Assembly: GCA_038257845.1 (NCBI GenBank)
Contig: JBBSQL010000014.1
Span: 1 to 62,649, forward strand
Source of the DNA: JAFDXJ01 sp038257845
GTDB lineage: Bacteria > Bacteroidota > Bacteroidia > Chitinophagales > Chitinophagaceae
Reading direction: 5' to 3'
DNA length: 62,649 nt
In this document: positions 27,686 to 36,084 of the stretch, one piece after another
Layout of the letters: every line of letters begins with the position of its first letter
Numbering within the stretch: position 1 is the stretch's first letter
The notes under the pieces: generated by a model
What the model saw: only the letters and a program-made list of their open reading frames with translations
What the model was told of the DNA's origin: nothing
Database searches by the model: none
Translations under genes and position numbers: made by a program

Positions 27686-28162
27686 ATGAGTTTTAGTTTT
27701 TCATATAATAAAGGAAAGGTATTGCAGGCGCTCCGATATCATTTTTTCTGGCAGAAAGAAATCAGGATAGTGCTCGTCATTATACTTATTTTCGATATTG
27801 CTACAGCATTGATGTATATTTTTGGGAAAATCAGGCCTGAACCTTTTCTAATGGGTTCATTCATCTGGATGATGTTCATTCTTTCTATCTGGTACATTTT
27901 GCCCTATTCTGTGTATAAAAAAGCCCCTGCTTTCAAAGAAAGTTTCATTATTTTTTTCCTGGAAAATATGGTGCGCCTGGAAAATGGACAAGGTGAAGTA
28001 GAATGGCCCTGGGACAAATTTACCAAAATGTTGGAAAGCCCCAATTTTTTCCACTTTTATTTTTCTTCCAAATCGTTTTTCTTAGTGCCGAAGGACCAGA
28101 TGAATGATTCACTCAGGGAAAGTGTGCGTGCGCTTGTCCGGGGAAAAATAAAGGTTGCTTAA
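27686..28162 (+). CDS. YcxB-like two-TM protein
   Basis: A 158-residue protein with two hydrophobic helices (IRIVLVIILIFDIATALMYIF and LMGSFIWMMFILSIWYILPY) and a soluble end with NGQGEVEWPWDKFTKMLESPNFFHFYFS and FFLVPKDQM, which matches the general form of YcxB-type C-terminal domains. Function is unknown. Its stop overlaps the convergent GNAT gene's stop by four bases (TTAA). Confidence 0.75.
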   Translation: MSFSFSYNKGKVLQALRYHFFWQKEIRIVLVIILIFDIATALMYIFGKIRPEPFLMGSFIWMMFILSIWYILPYSVYKKAPAFKESFIIFFLENMVRLENGQGEVEWPWDKFTKMLESPNFFHFYFSSKSFFLVPKDQMNDSLRESVRALVRGKIKVA

Positions 28163-28596
28163 AAAGCACGAATACTTTTTTCCATCACATAATGCGGAAT
28201 AGATACTTCAGTAAACATATCCCCTTTTTTTTCATACCCCTGTTTTTGATAAAAGCCAACTGCGGTATCGCGGGCATGCATAATTATTCTTTTGAAACCC
28301 TTATCCCTTGACAGGTTTTCGGCAAACTGCATAATCGTTCTACCGATTCCTTTGCCCTGTAACCCTGACAGTACGGCCATCTGTCTTAATTGAATGGTGC
28401 CATGTTCCAGGGGTACCAGCATACAACAACCCTCCAGTTTGCCTTCGTCAAAATAGCCAATAAAAATATTATTTTTCTCATGCTGCAGATCTTTTTCCAG
28501 TAATGATAAGCCCAGGGGCTTTCTCAAAAGCTGGTTACGCAGGTCCACCATGTCGCGGTACTGGTCTGAATTGTAATCTATAATATGTAAGGCCAT
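28159..28596 (-). CDS. GNAT family N-acetyltransferase
   Basis: A 145-residue acetyl-CoA transferase. The acetyl-CoA loop is LRQMAVLSGLQGKGIGRTIMQFAE (Q-x2-G-x-G type), followed by RIIMHARDTAVGFYQKQGYEKKG with the usual Y-x-K-x-GF/Y end. The acceptor is unknown. It shares the minus strand with the GH5 gene, but the gap of 22 bases suggests co-transcription after it. Confidence 0.9.
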   Translation of the reverse strand: MALHIIDYNSDQYRDMVDLRNQLLRKPLGLSLLEKDLQHEKNNIFIGYFDEGKLEGCCMLVPLEHGTIQLRQMAVLSGLQGKGIGRTIMQFAENLSRDKGFKRIIMHARDTAVGFYQKQGYEKKGDMFTEVSIPHYVMEKSIRAF

Positions 28597-28618
28597 TTTA
28601 TATTAATCTTAATTTTAA

Positions 28619-29713
28619 TTATCCATGTTTCTGGAGTACACGAAGCATTTTACGGTCCAGCAAAAGTCCTTTATAATTTTCATACACAATGTCTTCCCTT
28701 TTGGAATCAATGATGCCAAAATGGCCACGCAAATTCCATAAAGACCAGCCCCAGCCAGCCTGCTTCCACAAGCATAACCATGAACGCATCCATTTTAAAC
28801 AAACCGCATGCGGTGTATATTTGAAACAACCCCATTCTCCCACATGAATGCCCACACCCTGCGCCTGTAACTTCTGCCATGGTTGAATATAATCCCGGTA
28901 CAATTTATCTTTATCCCAGCGAATGCCATCAATCATCATCGGCCAGGTCGGTACTGTTGTGGATTTTACGGCGGGACTGGTTTTATAATGAGACAATTCA
29001 GGTGGCGAATATCCCCTGGTGCTCTGGCCAATATTCAAATCCTTCAAACCAAATACCGGGCGTGTGCCATATTCCAGGCCGTCTGCAATGATTAGTCTTT
29101 GCGGGTCAACTGCGCGGATAGCTTGTACGATTTCAGTAATCACCCTAATATATGTTTCGGGTTCAATACCCGCGGGTTCATTGATAAGATCAAAACTCAG
29201 GTTTTCATTTGGCGTGCCTTTATAGCGCTGTGCAAAAAATCGCCATTGCCAAATTGCTGCATCCAGCGCTTTCCGGTCTTTCCAAATATTCAAAGGCTCA
29301 ATAAAATCCTGGCTTACACAATATCCCTGGATCCGATGCATATTCAATTGCACATGCACTTTATATTGTTTGCCAAAACTGATCACCTGGTCTATGTCAT
29401 CAATGCCTTTTTGATTGCTGATAACGGGTGTATCATGTTTCATCCAGTCATCCTGTGTCATCCAGCAGAGATAGCTCATGGGCAGGCGGGCAAAATCAAA
29501 CCCCCATTCCTGCATTAGTTCAAAGTCTTTTTCATTATAAGAAGTACTCCATTCGGGTCTGTCCGTAGAAAATTTTTCAAGCAAATTAAAGCCACGCCAG
29601 CGGGGCAATAAATTTACGGGTGCAAAATTAAAAATGCCCGTTTCAGCGACAGGTGCAATGGCCAAAGCGCCGCTTGCCATCGTGGCGGTTTTGAGGAATT
29701 CCCTTCTTTCCAT
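28619..29713 (-). CDS. Tat-exported glycoside hydrolase family 5 enzyme
   Basis: A 364-residue protein starting MERREFLKTATMASGALAIA, a twin-arginine signal (RRxFLK), then a (beta/alpha)8 GH5 domain. The acid/base Glu is in SFDLINEPAG (about residue 179) and the nucleophile in HVGEWGCF (about 293). Early RLPMSY and NMHRIQG fit the family. GH5 enzymes cut beta-1,4 glucans, mannans and related sugars; the substrate is not readable here. Export as a folded protein would use TatC at 7.6-8.4 kb. It is upstream of the GNAT gene on the same strand. Confidence 0.9.
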   Translation of the reverse strand: MERREFLKTATMASGALAIAPVAETGIFNFAPVNLLPRWRGFNLLEKFSTDRPEWSTSYNEKDFELMQEWGFDFARLPMSYLCWMTQDDWMKHDTPVISNQKGIDDIDQVISFGKQYKVHVQLNMHRIQGYCVSQDFIEPLNIWKDRKALDAAIWQWRFFAQRYKGTPNENLSFDLINEPAGIEPETYIRVITEIVQAIRAVDPQRLIIADGLEYGTRPVFGLKDLNIGQSTRGYSPPELSHYKTSPAVKSTTVPTWPMMIDGIRWDKDKLYRDYIQPWQKLQAQGVGIHVGEWGCFKYTPHAVCLKWMRSWLCLWKQAGWGWSLWNLRGHFGIIDSKREDIVYENYKGLLLDRKMLRVLQKHG

Positions 29714-29855
29714 AGTCTGGTGAAAATATGAAATTTTCTATTTCCTGGTTAAAATAATTGCGCTGAAAAACAGGAAGTTGGAAAATTCAAAATATTAATC
29801 AATAAAATGTTTTAAATTCATTTGCAATTAATGATTGTAGTTAATCCAAAAATTA

Positions 29856-29863
29856 TATTTTTG
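29856..29863 (+). promoter_or_regulatory. -7 promoter box for acpP
   Basis: TATTTTTG, with ATTG at 29834-29837 about 18 bases upstream as the -33 part. It predicts a leader of about 20 bases before the acpP ATG. A strong promoter is expected for acpP. Confidence 0.6.
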
Positions 29864-29886
29864 CCTCATAACAAAAACATTCAATA

Positions 29887-30123
29887 ATGTCAGACATCGC
29901 AACTAGAGTAAAAAAGATCATCGTTGACAAATTAGGCGTGGACGAAGCTGAAGTAACAACAGAAGCATCATTTACCAATGATTTGGGCGCAGATTCTCTG
30001 GATACAGTAGAATTGATCATGGAATTTGAAAAAGAATTTAATATTTCTATCCCTGATGAGCAGGCTGAAACGATTACCACTGTTGGCCAGGCTGTTTCTT
30101 ACCTGGAAGAGCATGCAAAATAA
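29887..30123 (+). CDS. acpP: Acyl carrier protein
   Basis: A 78-residue acidic helical protein that carries acyl chains in fatty-acid synthesis. The phosphopantetheine Ser is in LGADSLDTVELIMEFE (about residue 37). Length, acidity and motif are standard. fabF follows after 100 bases on the same strand, then rnc, the order commonly seen in bacteria. Confidence 0.97.
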   Translation: MSDIATRVKKIIVDKLGVDEAEVTTEASFTNDLGADSLDTVELIMEFEKEFNISIPDEQAETITTVGQAVSYLEEHAK

Positions 30124-30223
30124 ACCTGGAACAGGTTCATTTCTCATGCGGTGAAATAGGTTTTCACAGGTAATCATTTTTCCTGTTTTTAACAGGTTAA
30201 AAAATCATGCATAAAACCAATTT

Positions 30224-31477
30224 ATGGATTTAAACAGAGTAGTTGTAACCGGCATGGGAGCTATCACTCCATTGGGCAATAATGTACCTTCTTTTTGGGA
30301 GGGCCTGGTGAATGGAGTTTCCGGCGCCGATTATATTACTCAGTTTGATGCTTCCAAATTCAAAACGCGCTTTGCCTGCGAGGTTAAAGATTTTATACCA
30401 ACTGATTATATTGACCGGAAAGAGGCGAGAAAAATTGACCGCTTTACACAGTTTGCTTTTGTGACCAGTGACGAAGCCATGAATGATGCCGGCCTGCATA
30501 AAGATAATTTTGACCCGGACCGCGTAGGTGTCGTTTTTGGAAGCGGGATTGGTGGTATGCATTCTTTCCAATCTGAAGTTTCACAATTCGCCCGTGGAGA
30601 TGGCACTCCCCGTTTCAATCCTTTCTTTATTCCAAAAATGATCCTGGATATTGCAGCAGGACAAATTTCTATGCGGCATAATTTACGCGGGCCAAATTTC
30701 GCTGTAGTAAGTGCATGTGCCACCAGCACCAATGCAATCATGGAAGCATATAACCTGCTCAGGCTGGGTTTAGCCGATATAATTCTCACAGGTGGCACTG
30801 AAGCAGTGGTTACGGAAGCTGGTGTGGGTGGCTTTAATGCCATGAAAGCGATGAGTGAAAGGAATGATGACCCTAAAACAGCCAGCCGGCCTTATGATAA
30901 AGACCGCGACGGTTTTGTAATGGGTGAAGCAGCGGGAATACTTGTACTCGAAACACTCAAACATGCCACAGAAAGAAACGCGAGAATTTACTGCGAAATA
31001 GCCGGTTGTGGCGCTACAGCAGATGCATTTCATATTACAGCTCCACACCCCGAAGGATTGGGTGCAATGAATGTAATGAAAGCAGCTTTGCATGATGCTG
31101 GCATGCAGCCTTCGGATATAGATTATATTAATACACATGGCACATCTACCCCGTTGGGCGATATTTCTGAAGAAAAAGCCATCATCCGGGTTTTTGGTGA
31201 ACATGCCTATAACCTGAATGTCAGTTCTACAAAATCCATGACCGGGCATTGCCTGGGTGCTGCAGGTGCAGTGGAAGCAATTGCCTGCATCAAAAGCGTA
31301 ATAACGGGGATTATACCTCCAACCATTAATCATTTCACGGACGATCCCGAACTTGATCCCAAACTGAATTTCACTTTCAATAAAGCGCAGCACCGCGAAG
31401 TGCGGGCAGCACTTAGTAATACTTTTGGTTTTGGCGGGCACAATGCCTGCGTTATTGTAAAAAAATTCGTAGCATAA
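30224..31477 (+). CDS. fabF: Beta-ketoacyl-ACP synthase II
   Basis: A 417-residue condensing enzyme that extends acyl-ACP with malonyl-ACP. The Cys-His-His triad is visible: VSACATSTN with Cys about 165, YINTHGTSTPLGD and STKSMTGHCLGAAG. The start VVVTGMGAITPLG is classic for FabF. Directly downstream, rnc starts three bases after the stop, suggesting coupling. Confidence 0.97.
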   Translation: MDLNRVVVTGMGAITPLGNNVPSFWEGLVNGVSGADYITQFDASKFKTRFACEVKDFIPTDYIDRKEARKIDRFTQFAFVTSDEAMNDAGLHKDNFDPDRVGVVFGSGIGGMHSFQSEVSQFARGDGTPRFNPFFIPKMILDIAAGQISMRHNLRGPNFAVVSACATSTNAIMEAYNLLRLGLADIILTGGTEAVVTEAGVGGFNAMKAMSERNDDPKTASRPYDKDRDGFVMGEAAGILVLETLKHATERNARIYCEIAGCGATADAFHITAPHPEGLGAMNVMKAALHDAGMQPSDIDYINTHGTSTPLGDISEEKAIIRVFGEHAYNLNVSSTKSMTGHCLGAAGAVEAIACIKSVITGIIPPTINHFTDDPELDPKLNFTFNKAQHREVRAALSNTFGFGGHNACVIVKKFVA

Positions 31478-31480
31478 ATA

Positions 31481-32191
31481 GTGCGCATTATTCCAAATTT
31501 TCTCCATTCTTCTGCAAAAAAAAGCCTGGCCAGTGAATTGAAAGTTGTACTCGGCATCAGGCCCGGAAAATTTGCTTTATACGAAGCATCTCTCAACCAC
31601 CGTTCTGTAAAAGAAAAAACGGATGAAAATAATGAGCGGCTGGAATATTTGGGTGATGCCGTCTTAAGTGCCTTAATTGCCGATTACTTATTTAAAAAAT
31701 ATCCCTATCGCGATGAAGGATTTCTCACAGAAATGCGCAGTAAAATGGTGAACCGGCAACAGTTAAATTCCATTGCACTGAAAATGGGTTTTAAAAGGAT
31801 CACTTCCTATAATAAATTTGATAATGCATTAAAAAGCAGCCAGATATTTGGCAATGCCCTGGAAGCCGTTGTGGGCGCGATATACATTGATAAAGGCTAT
31901 GAAAAAACCCGAGAATGGGTTTTAAAAAAAATTATTACGCCCTATTTATTTGTAGATGATTTGGAACAAATAGATATTAATCTTAAAAATAAGCTGATCG
32001 GCTGGGCCAATAAAAATGGTAAATCCATTGCATTTGAAACCATTGAAGAAAAAATGGCCGGCAACCGGCGGGTTTTCACTGTAGCTGCTGTTGTGGATGG
32101 TACGGTGATCGCACAGGGCCAGGGTTTTAATAAAAAATATGCCAGCCAGGTAGCGGCGCAACTTGCCATCGAAAAGCTTCAATTGGTTTGA
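31481..32191 (+). CDS. rnc: Ribonuclease III
   Basis: A 236-residue double-strand RNA endonuclease. The nuclease signature NERLEYLGDAVLSALIADYLF holds catalytic acids; the second set is in FGNALEAVVGAIYIDKG. A double-stranded RNA-binding domain ends the chain (GQGFNKKYASQVAAQLAIEKL). The start is GTG at 31481, three bases after fabF. Role in rRNA and mRNA processing. The gap to typA is about 150 bases. Confidence 0.96.
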   Translation: MRIIPNFLHSSAKKSLASELKVVLGIRPGKFALYEASLNHRSVKEKTDENNERLEYLGDAVLSALIADYLFKKYPYRDEGFLTEMRSKMVNRQQLNSIALKMGFKRITSYNKFDNALKSSQIFGNALEAVVGAIYIDKGYEKTREWVLKKIITPYLFVDDLEQIDINLKNKLIGWANKNGKSIAFETIEEKMAGNRRVFTVAAVVDGTVIAQGQGFNKKYASQVAAQLAIEKLQLV

Positions 32192-32291
32192 GTTTTCAAT
32201 TCAGGATTCTAACTATAGTCCTTCCACCCCGGTTTTCTTTAATTCCACATCTTATTTATGAAATTAAACCCTTTCCTAACGATACTTAGCT

Positions 32292-32299
32292 TACCTTTG
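32292..32299 (+). promoter_or_regulatory. -7 promoter box for typA
   Basis: TACCTTTG, exact TAnnTTTG, 46 bases before the typA ATG. The -33 part is not clear. Confidence 0.5.
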
Positions 32300-32345
32300 C
32301 AGCCTTAAAAAAGAAAAGCACTATCTTTAAGGTAGTTAATCAATT

Positions 32346-34157
32346 ATGGATATCAGGAATATTGCAATTATTGCACACGTTGACCACGGAAAAACCACGC
32401 TGGTGGATAAAATTTTACACGCCACAAAAGTTTTCCGCGACAACCAGGAAACTGGTGATCTTATTATGGACAGCAATGACCTTGAGCGTGAAAGAGGCAT
32501 CACCATTTTCAGTAAAAATGCCGCCGTAAAATATAATGGCATGAAAATAAATGTGATTGATACACCCGGCCACAGCGACTTTGGCGGGGAAGTGGAGCGC
32601 GTTTTGAAAATGGCGGAAGGCGTTATCTTACTCGTTGATGCATTTGAAGGGCCAATGCCGCAAACAAGATTTGTTTTACAAAAAGCATTGCACCTGAATC
32701 TTAAACCGATTGTTGTCATCAATAAAGTGGATAAACCAAATTGCCGCCCTGAAGAAGTGCATGATGCCGTATTTGAATTGTTCTTTAACCTGGATGCCAC
32801 GGAAGAACAATTAGATTTCCCTACATATTATGGTAGTGGAAAAAATGGCTGGTTTAATGATTCATTGACGCAAACAGATAATATTTTCCCTTTACTGGAT
32901 GGTATTTTAAAATATGTACCCGAACCAAATGTACAGGAAGGCCCGCTGCAGATGCAAATTACATCACTCGATTATTCTTCTTTCCTGGGTCGTATTGCCA
33001 TTGGCAAAGTGAGCCGCGGAACAATCAAAGAAAATCAAACAATTGCGCTGATGCAAACGGATGGTATTAAAAGGCTGCGTGTAAAAGAATTGTATGTTTT
33101 TGAAGGCATGGGCAAGAAAAAAGTGACTGAAGTGGTTGCCGGTGACCTTTGTGCCGTAGTAGGCTTGGAAAACTTTAATATTGGTGATACCATTGCCGAT
33201 ATTGAAAACCCTGAAGCCCTCCCGCTCATCAGCGTGGATGAACCAACTATGAGCATGCTTTTCAGTATTAATAATTCACCATTTTTCGGGCGTGACGGAA
33301 AGTTTGTAACCTCCCGCCACCTGCGTGACCGATTGATGAAAGAAACAGAAAAAAACCTCGCCCTGCGGGTGGAAGATTCAAATAATGCGGATAGTTTCCT
33401 GGTATTCGGCAGGGGGATTTTACATCTCGGTATTTTAGTGGAAACCATGCGCCGTGAAGGCTATGAACTGACAGTTGGCCAACCGCAGGTGCTGGTAAAA
33501 TATATTGATGGAAAAAAAAGTGAGCCTTTTGAAAACCTGGTCGTGGATGTGCCTGCCGCTTTTAGCGGAAAAGTCATTGACCTCGTAACACAAAAAAAAG
33601 GTGAATTACATATTATGGAAACCAAAGGTGAAATGCAGCACCTTGAATTTGAAATTCCTTCAAGAGGCCTGATCGGGCTGCGTTCAAATATGCTAACCAA
33701 TACAGCCGGTGAAGCAGTGATGGCGCACCGTTTCGTGGAATACAAACCCTGGAAAGGAAATATTCCAGGCAGGAATAATGGCGTCCTTTTATCTAAAAAT
33801 CAGGAGCGCACAACAGGTTATTCCATTGATAAGTTACAGGATCGCGGAACATTTTTCGTGGATCCGGGAGAAGAAGTGTATGTAGGACAAATCATTGCAG
33901 AACATATTAAACCGGGAGATTTGGTGGTGAATGCTACAGAGCCAAAAAAACTCACCAACCACCGTGCAAGCGGTAGTGATGATGCTTCACGCATAGCTCC
34001 AAAAGTTATGATGAGCCTGGAAGAATGCATGGAATATATCCAGCAGGATGAATGCATTGAAGTAACACCAAAAAATATACGTTTACGCAAAGTAGTATTG
34101 GATGAAGAAGAGCGTAAAAAAATTCAGAAAAGCATGAAAGTGGAAGTGGTTTCATAG
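32346..34157 (+). CDS. typA: Ribosome-associated translational GTPase TypA/BipA
   Basis: A 603-residue elongation-factor-like GTPase involved in ribosome assembly and stress. G motifs in order: AHVDHGKTT (P-loop), RGITIFS, DTPGHSDFGG, NKVDKPNC. EF-G-like domains III and V follow, then the C-terminal TypA domain (GLIGLRSNMLTNTAGEAVM, ATEPKKLTNHRASGSDDA). Length is normal. A strong intrinsic terminator follows at 34217. Confidence 0.97.
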   Translation: MDIRNIAIIAHVDHGKTTLVDKILHATKVFRDNQETGDLIMDSNDLERERGITIFSKNAAVKYNGMKINVIDTPGHSDFGGEVERVLKMAEGVILLVDAFEGPMPQTRFVLQKALHLNLKPIVVINKVDKPNCRPEEVHDAVFELFFNLDATEEQLDFPTYYGSGKNGWFNDSLTQTDNIFPLLDGILKYVPEPNVQEGPLQMQITSLDYSSFLGRIAIGKVSRGTIKENQTIALMQTDGIKRLRVKELYVFEGMGKKKVTEVVAGDLCAVVGLENFNIGDTIADIENPEALPLISVDEPTMSMLFSINNSPFFGRDGKFVTSRHLRDRLMKETEKNLALRVEDSNNADSFLVFGRGILHLGILVETMRREGYELTVGQPQVLVKYIDGKKSEPFENLVVDVPAAFSGKVIDLVTQKKGELHIMETKGEMQHLEFEIPSRGLIGLRSNMLTNTAGEAVMAHRFVEYKPWKGNIPGRNNGVLLSKNQERTTGYSIDKLQDRGTFFVDPGEEVYVGQIIAEHIKPGDLVVNATEPKKLTNHRASGSDDASRIAPKVMMSLEECMEYIQQDECIEVTPKNIRLRKVVLDEEERKKIQKSMKVEVVS

Positions 34158-34216
34158 TTTTTAGGTATTTAAAATACAAGGGACTATCTAGTAAGATTGA
34201 CTATTCATATATCATT

Positions 34217-34244
34217 AAACCGGGAATTTTGTCCCGGTTTTTTT
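34217..34244 (+). terminator. Intrinsic terminator of typA
   Basis: AAACCGGGA and TCCCGGTTT form a 9-bp stem with loop ATTTTG, followed by TTTT. It separates typA from the small-RNA modules. Confidence 0.9.
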
Positions 34245-34273
34245 ATTAAATACCTGCTAATTGAATACTCAAT

Positions 34274-34361
34274 GTGAAAAATCACATAAAATTCGGTGAG
34301 AAATCACATCCATTTCGGTGAGAAATCACCTTTTTTATCAATTTCATTTACTACAATTTTG
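34274..34361 (+). promoter_or_regulatory. Three-palindrome activator array and promoter, module A
   Basis: Three 12-base palindromes GTGA-n4-TCAC start at 34274 (spacer AAAA), 34296 and 34318 (spacer GAAA). The step is exactly 22 bp, near two helix turns, so all face the same side. The last site ends 27 bases before TTTTG (34357-34361), the promoter-like box. The centre of the third site is about 42 bases before the predicted transcription start, the place of a class II activator. No good -33 box is seen, consistent with activator need. Confidence 0.75.
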
Positions 34362-34364
34362 CAT

Positions 34365-34473
34365 TATCAACCTATCGAATATGAATACACCGCGCCGTTG
34401 CTAACTTATACAAGTTTTTTCATTGGGGGTTATATGCTGATTAAACGGCGGTTTTCTAACCGCTGTTTTTTTT
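34365..34473 (+). ncRNA. Candidate small RNA, module A
   Basis: About 109 bases from the predicted start after the promoter box to the T-run of a terminator. Bases 34395-34440 (46) are identical to module B, while flanking bases differ, so the core is selected. A 13-codon frame (ATG 34434) exists here but is broken and shifted in module B, which argues against a peptide. I recognise no known RNA family. The ends are inferred. Confidence 0.65.
34446..34473 (+). terminator. Intrinsic terminator of module A
   Basis: GCGGTT (34448-34453), loop TTCT, AACCGC (34458-34463), extended by outer CG/TG pairs, then TTTTTTTT. Module B has the same hairpin. Confidence 0.85.
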
Positions 34474-34570
34474 AATAAAAATTTTAAAAAAATGAATTTT
34501 TAGCCCTTTTATCAATTACTACTTCTTCTGCCTTGAAATTGCGTGTTTACTTACAATTTATATACTGAAT

Positions 34571-34658
34571 GTGAGAAATCACATGAACTTCTGTGAGAAA
34601 TCACATACATTTTTGTGAGAAATCACCTTTTTTACCATTTTCATTTGCTGCAATTTTA
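34571..34658 (+). promoter_or_regulatory. Three-palindrome activator array and promoter, module B
   Basis: GTGAGAAATCAC occurs at 34571, 34593 and 34615, all identical, again with 22-bp steps, and ends 27 bases before the box TTTTA (34654-34658). The layout copies module A base for base in spacing, though the linkers between sites differ in sequence. Keeping spacing but not linker sequence is what binding-site selection would leave. Confidence 0.75.
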
Positions 34659-34661
34659 CAT

Positions 34662-34772
34662 TATCAACCTAACGAATATTAAAACACCGGGCCGTTGCTA
34701 ACTTATACAAGTTTTTTCATTGGGGGTTATATGCTGACAACAACGGCGGTTTTCTAACCGCTGTTCTTTTTT
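34662..34772 (+). ncRNA. Candidate small RNA, module B
   Basis: About 111 bases, with the 46-base core at 34692-34737 identical to module A and the same terminator hairpin at 34746-34761 followed by a T-rich run. The module is a direct repeat of A with about 297 bp offset. The ends are inferred. Confidence 0.65.
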
Positions 34773-34830
34773 AAAACCACTCAGACATTTTTTTATAAAA
34801 AATTGATTCTAACTTGAAATTATTGCAATC

Positions 34831-34862
34831 AAAAAAGCCGGAAATTTCTTACCGGCTTTTTT
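34831..34862 (-). terminator. Bidirectional terminator between module B and queA
   Basis: AAAAAAGCCGG and CCGGCTTTTTT form a stem with a 10-base loop. It ends queA transcription from the right and any read-through of module B from the left. Confidence 0.85.
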
Positions 34863-34903
34863 CAATTTTATTTATTTAAAACTTTCGCAGAATCCAATGC
34901 ATT

Positions 34904-35953
34904 TTAAATGATCAGCATCGCATCCCCATACGTGAAGAAATTATATTTATCCTTAATGGCTTTTTTATACGCTTCCATAATGAGGTCATATCCGGCAAAG
35001 GCACAGGTCATAATGAGCAGGCCGGTTTTGGGTAAATGAAAATTAGTTACTAAGCTGTCGGCCACATTGAAATTATAAGGTGGATGTATAAAAATATTCG
35101 TCCAGCCCTCACTGGGTTTCAATAATTTTTGTGCAGTAAAACTGGTTTCCATCGCGCGCATGGTCGTAGTACCAATGGAACAGATGCGGTGATTATTTTG
35201 TTTTGCCTTATTCACAATGGCACAGGCAGCTTCATCAATTTTATAATACTCTGCATCCATTTTATGTTTGCTCAGGTCTTCCACTTCTATCGGCCTGAAA
35301 GTTCCGAGACCTGTATGCAATGTCACTTCTGCAAAACGAATACCTTGTATCTCGCATCTTTTTATCAGTTCCTTACTAAAGTGAAAACCTGCGGTTGGTG
35401 CAGCTACTGCGCCTTCATGCTTTGCATAAACGGTTTGATAGCGTTCTTTATCTTCTTCATCCGGGCGGCGTTTGATATACTTAGGTAAAGGTGTTTCACC
35501 AAGAAAGGCAAGTACCTCGCGAAAACTTTCATCATCTTTTTCCCATATAAAACGGATCGTACGGCCGCGGCTGGTGGTATTGTCAATGACTTCTGCTACC
35601 AGTTCATCATTTTCCCCGAAATATAATTTATTGCCAACGCGGATCTTACGCGCTGGATCAACGATCACATCCCAGAGTTTATTGGTGCGGTTCAATTCGC
35701 GCAGCAGGAATACTTCGATCTTTGCGCCGGTCTTTTCTTTGCGGCCATACATGCGCGCCGGGAACACTTTGGTATTGTTTACTACAAAAGTATCCTTGTC
35801 ATCAAAATAATCCAGGATATTGCTGAATTGTTTGTTTTCAATTTTACCACTTTTGCGCTCGATCACCATCAGGCGGCTGTCTTCACGGCGTTTTGTGGGA
35901 TTTTGAGCGATGAGGTTTAAGGGAAGGTCGAAACGGAATTGGGATAGTTTCAT
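34904..35953 (-). CDS. queA: tRNA preQ1(34) S-adenosylmethionine ribosyltransferase-isomerase
   Basis: A 349-residue QueA that builds epoxyqueuosine on tRNA from preQ1 and SAM. The start is MKLSQFRFDLPLNLIAQNPTKRREDSRLMV, with the DxP...RD.SRL set. VNNTKVFPARMYGRK, AAPTAGFHFSKEL, VTLHTGLGTFRP, GTTTMRAME and NFHLPKTGLLIM complete the family pattern. Its 5' leader of about 90 bases is structured. Confidence 0.97.
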   Translation of the reverse strand: MKLSQFRFDLPLNLIAQNPTKRREDSRLMVIERKSGKIENKQFSNILDYFDDKDTFVVNNTKVFPARMYGRKEKTGAKIEVFLLRELNRTNKLWDVIVDPARKIRVGNKLYFGENDELVAEVIDNTTSRGRTIRFIWEKDDESFREVLAFLGETPLPKYIKRRPDEEDKERYQTVYAKHEGAVAAPTAGFHFSKELIKRCEIQGIRFAEVTLHTGLGTFRPIEVEDLSKHKMDAEYYKIDEAACAIVNKAKQNNHRICSIGTTTMRAMETSFTAQKLLKPSEGWTNIFIHPPYNFNVADSLVTNFHLPKTGLLIMTCAFAGYDLIMEAYKKAIKDKYNFFTYGDAMLII

Positions 35954-35965
35954 GTATTTTTTAAA

Positions 35966-36056
35966 TTAAGATAAACAGGTTACATGTTACCTGCCACCGC
36001 CTTACGGGGCGGCTGTGCCATGTAGTTACTTTTACAATGAAAAGTGCGCAAAGTTA
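35966..36056 (-). promoter_or_regulatory. Promoter and structured leader of queA
   Basis: The minus strand has TAACTTTG at 36056-36049 (exact -7 box), predicting a start near 36044 and a leader of about 90 bases. The leader holds GCCGCC/GGCGGT and CAGGT/ACCTG hairpins around 35972-36020. It does not match the short preQ1-I pattern I know. The two hairpins may instead be a repeated element; no function is assigned. Confidence 0.45.
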
Positions 36057-36084
36057 CGTCAAAAAAAGTTGTTAATAAAAAAAA

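Larger units (their letters stand above)
34274..34772 (+). repeat. Two direct copies of a ~200-bp module
   Basis: Module A (34274-34473) and module B (34571-34772) align over palindromes, promoter box, core and terminator. Between them, bases 34505-34527 (TTTTATCAATTACTAC...) look like a worn piece of the same promoter region, possibly a third dead copy. Confidence 0.8.

Noticed and set aside
30770..31507. 245-residue antisense frame over fabF
   Set aside because: It is a shadow of fabF: Cys/Ile-rich, no domain, and the opposite strand has complete FabF motifs.
34434..34475. 13-codon ORF at the end of candidate RNA A
   Set aside because: The matching ATG in module B reads a different, 8-codon frame over the same hairpin, so no peptide is conserved; the frame overlaps the terminator.
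34274..34626. CRISPR-like repeat array
   Set aside because: The repeats are only 12 bases with 10-base linkers, are perfect dyads, and are placed at fixed distance from promoters. No cas genes.
35966..36056. preQ1-I riboswitch before queA
   Set aside because: No GAGGUUC-type stem with a downstream AUAAAAAACUA tail was found; only generic hairpins.
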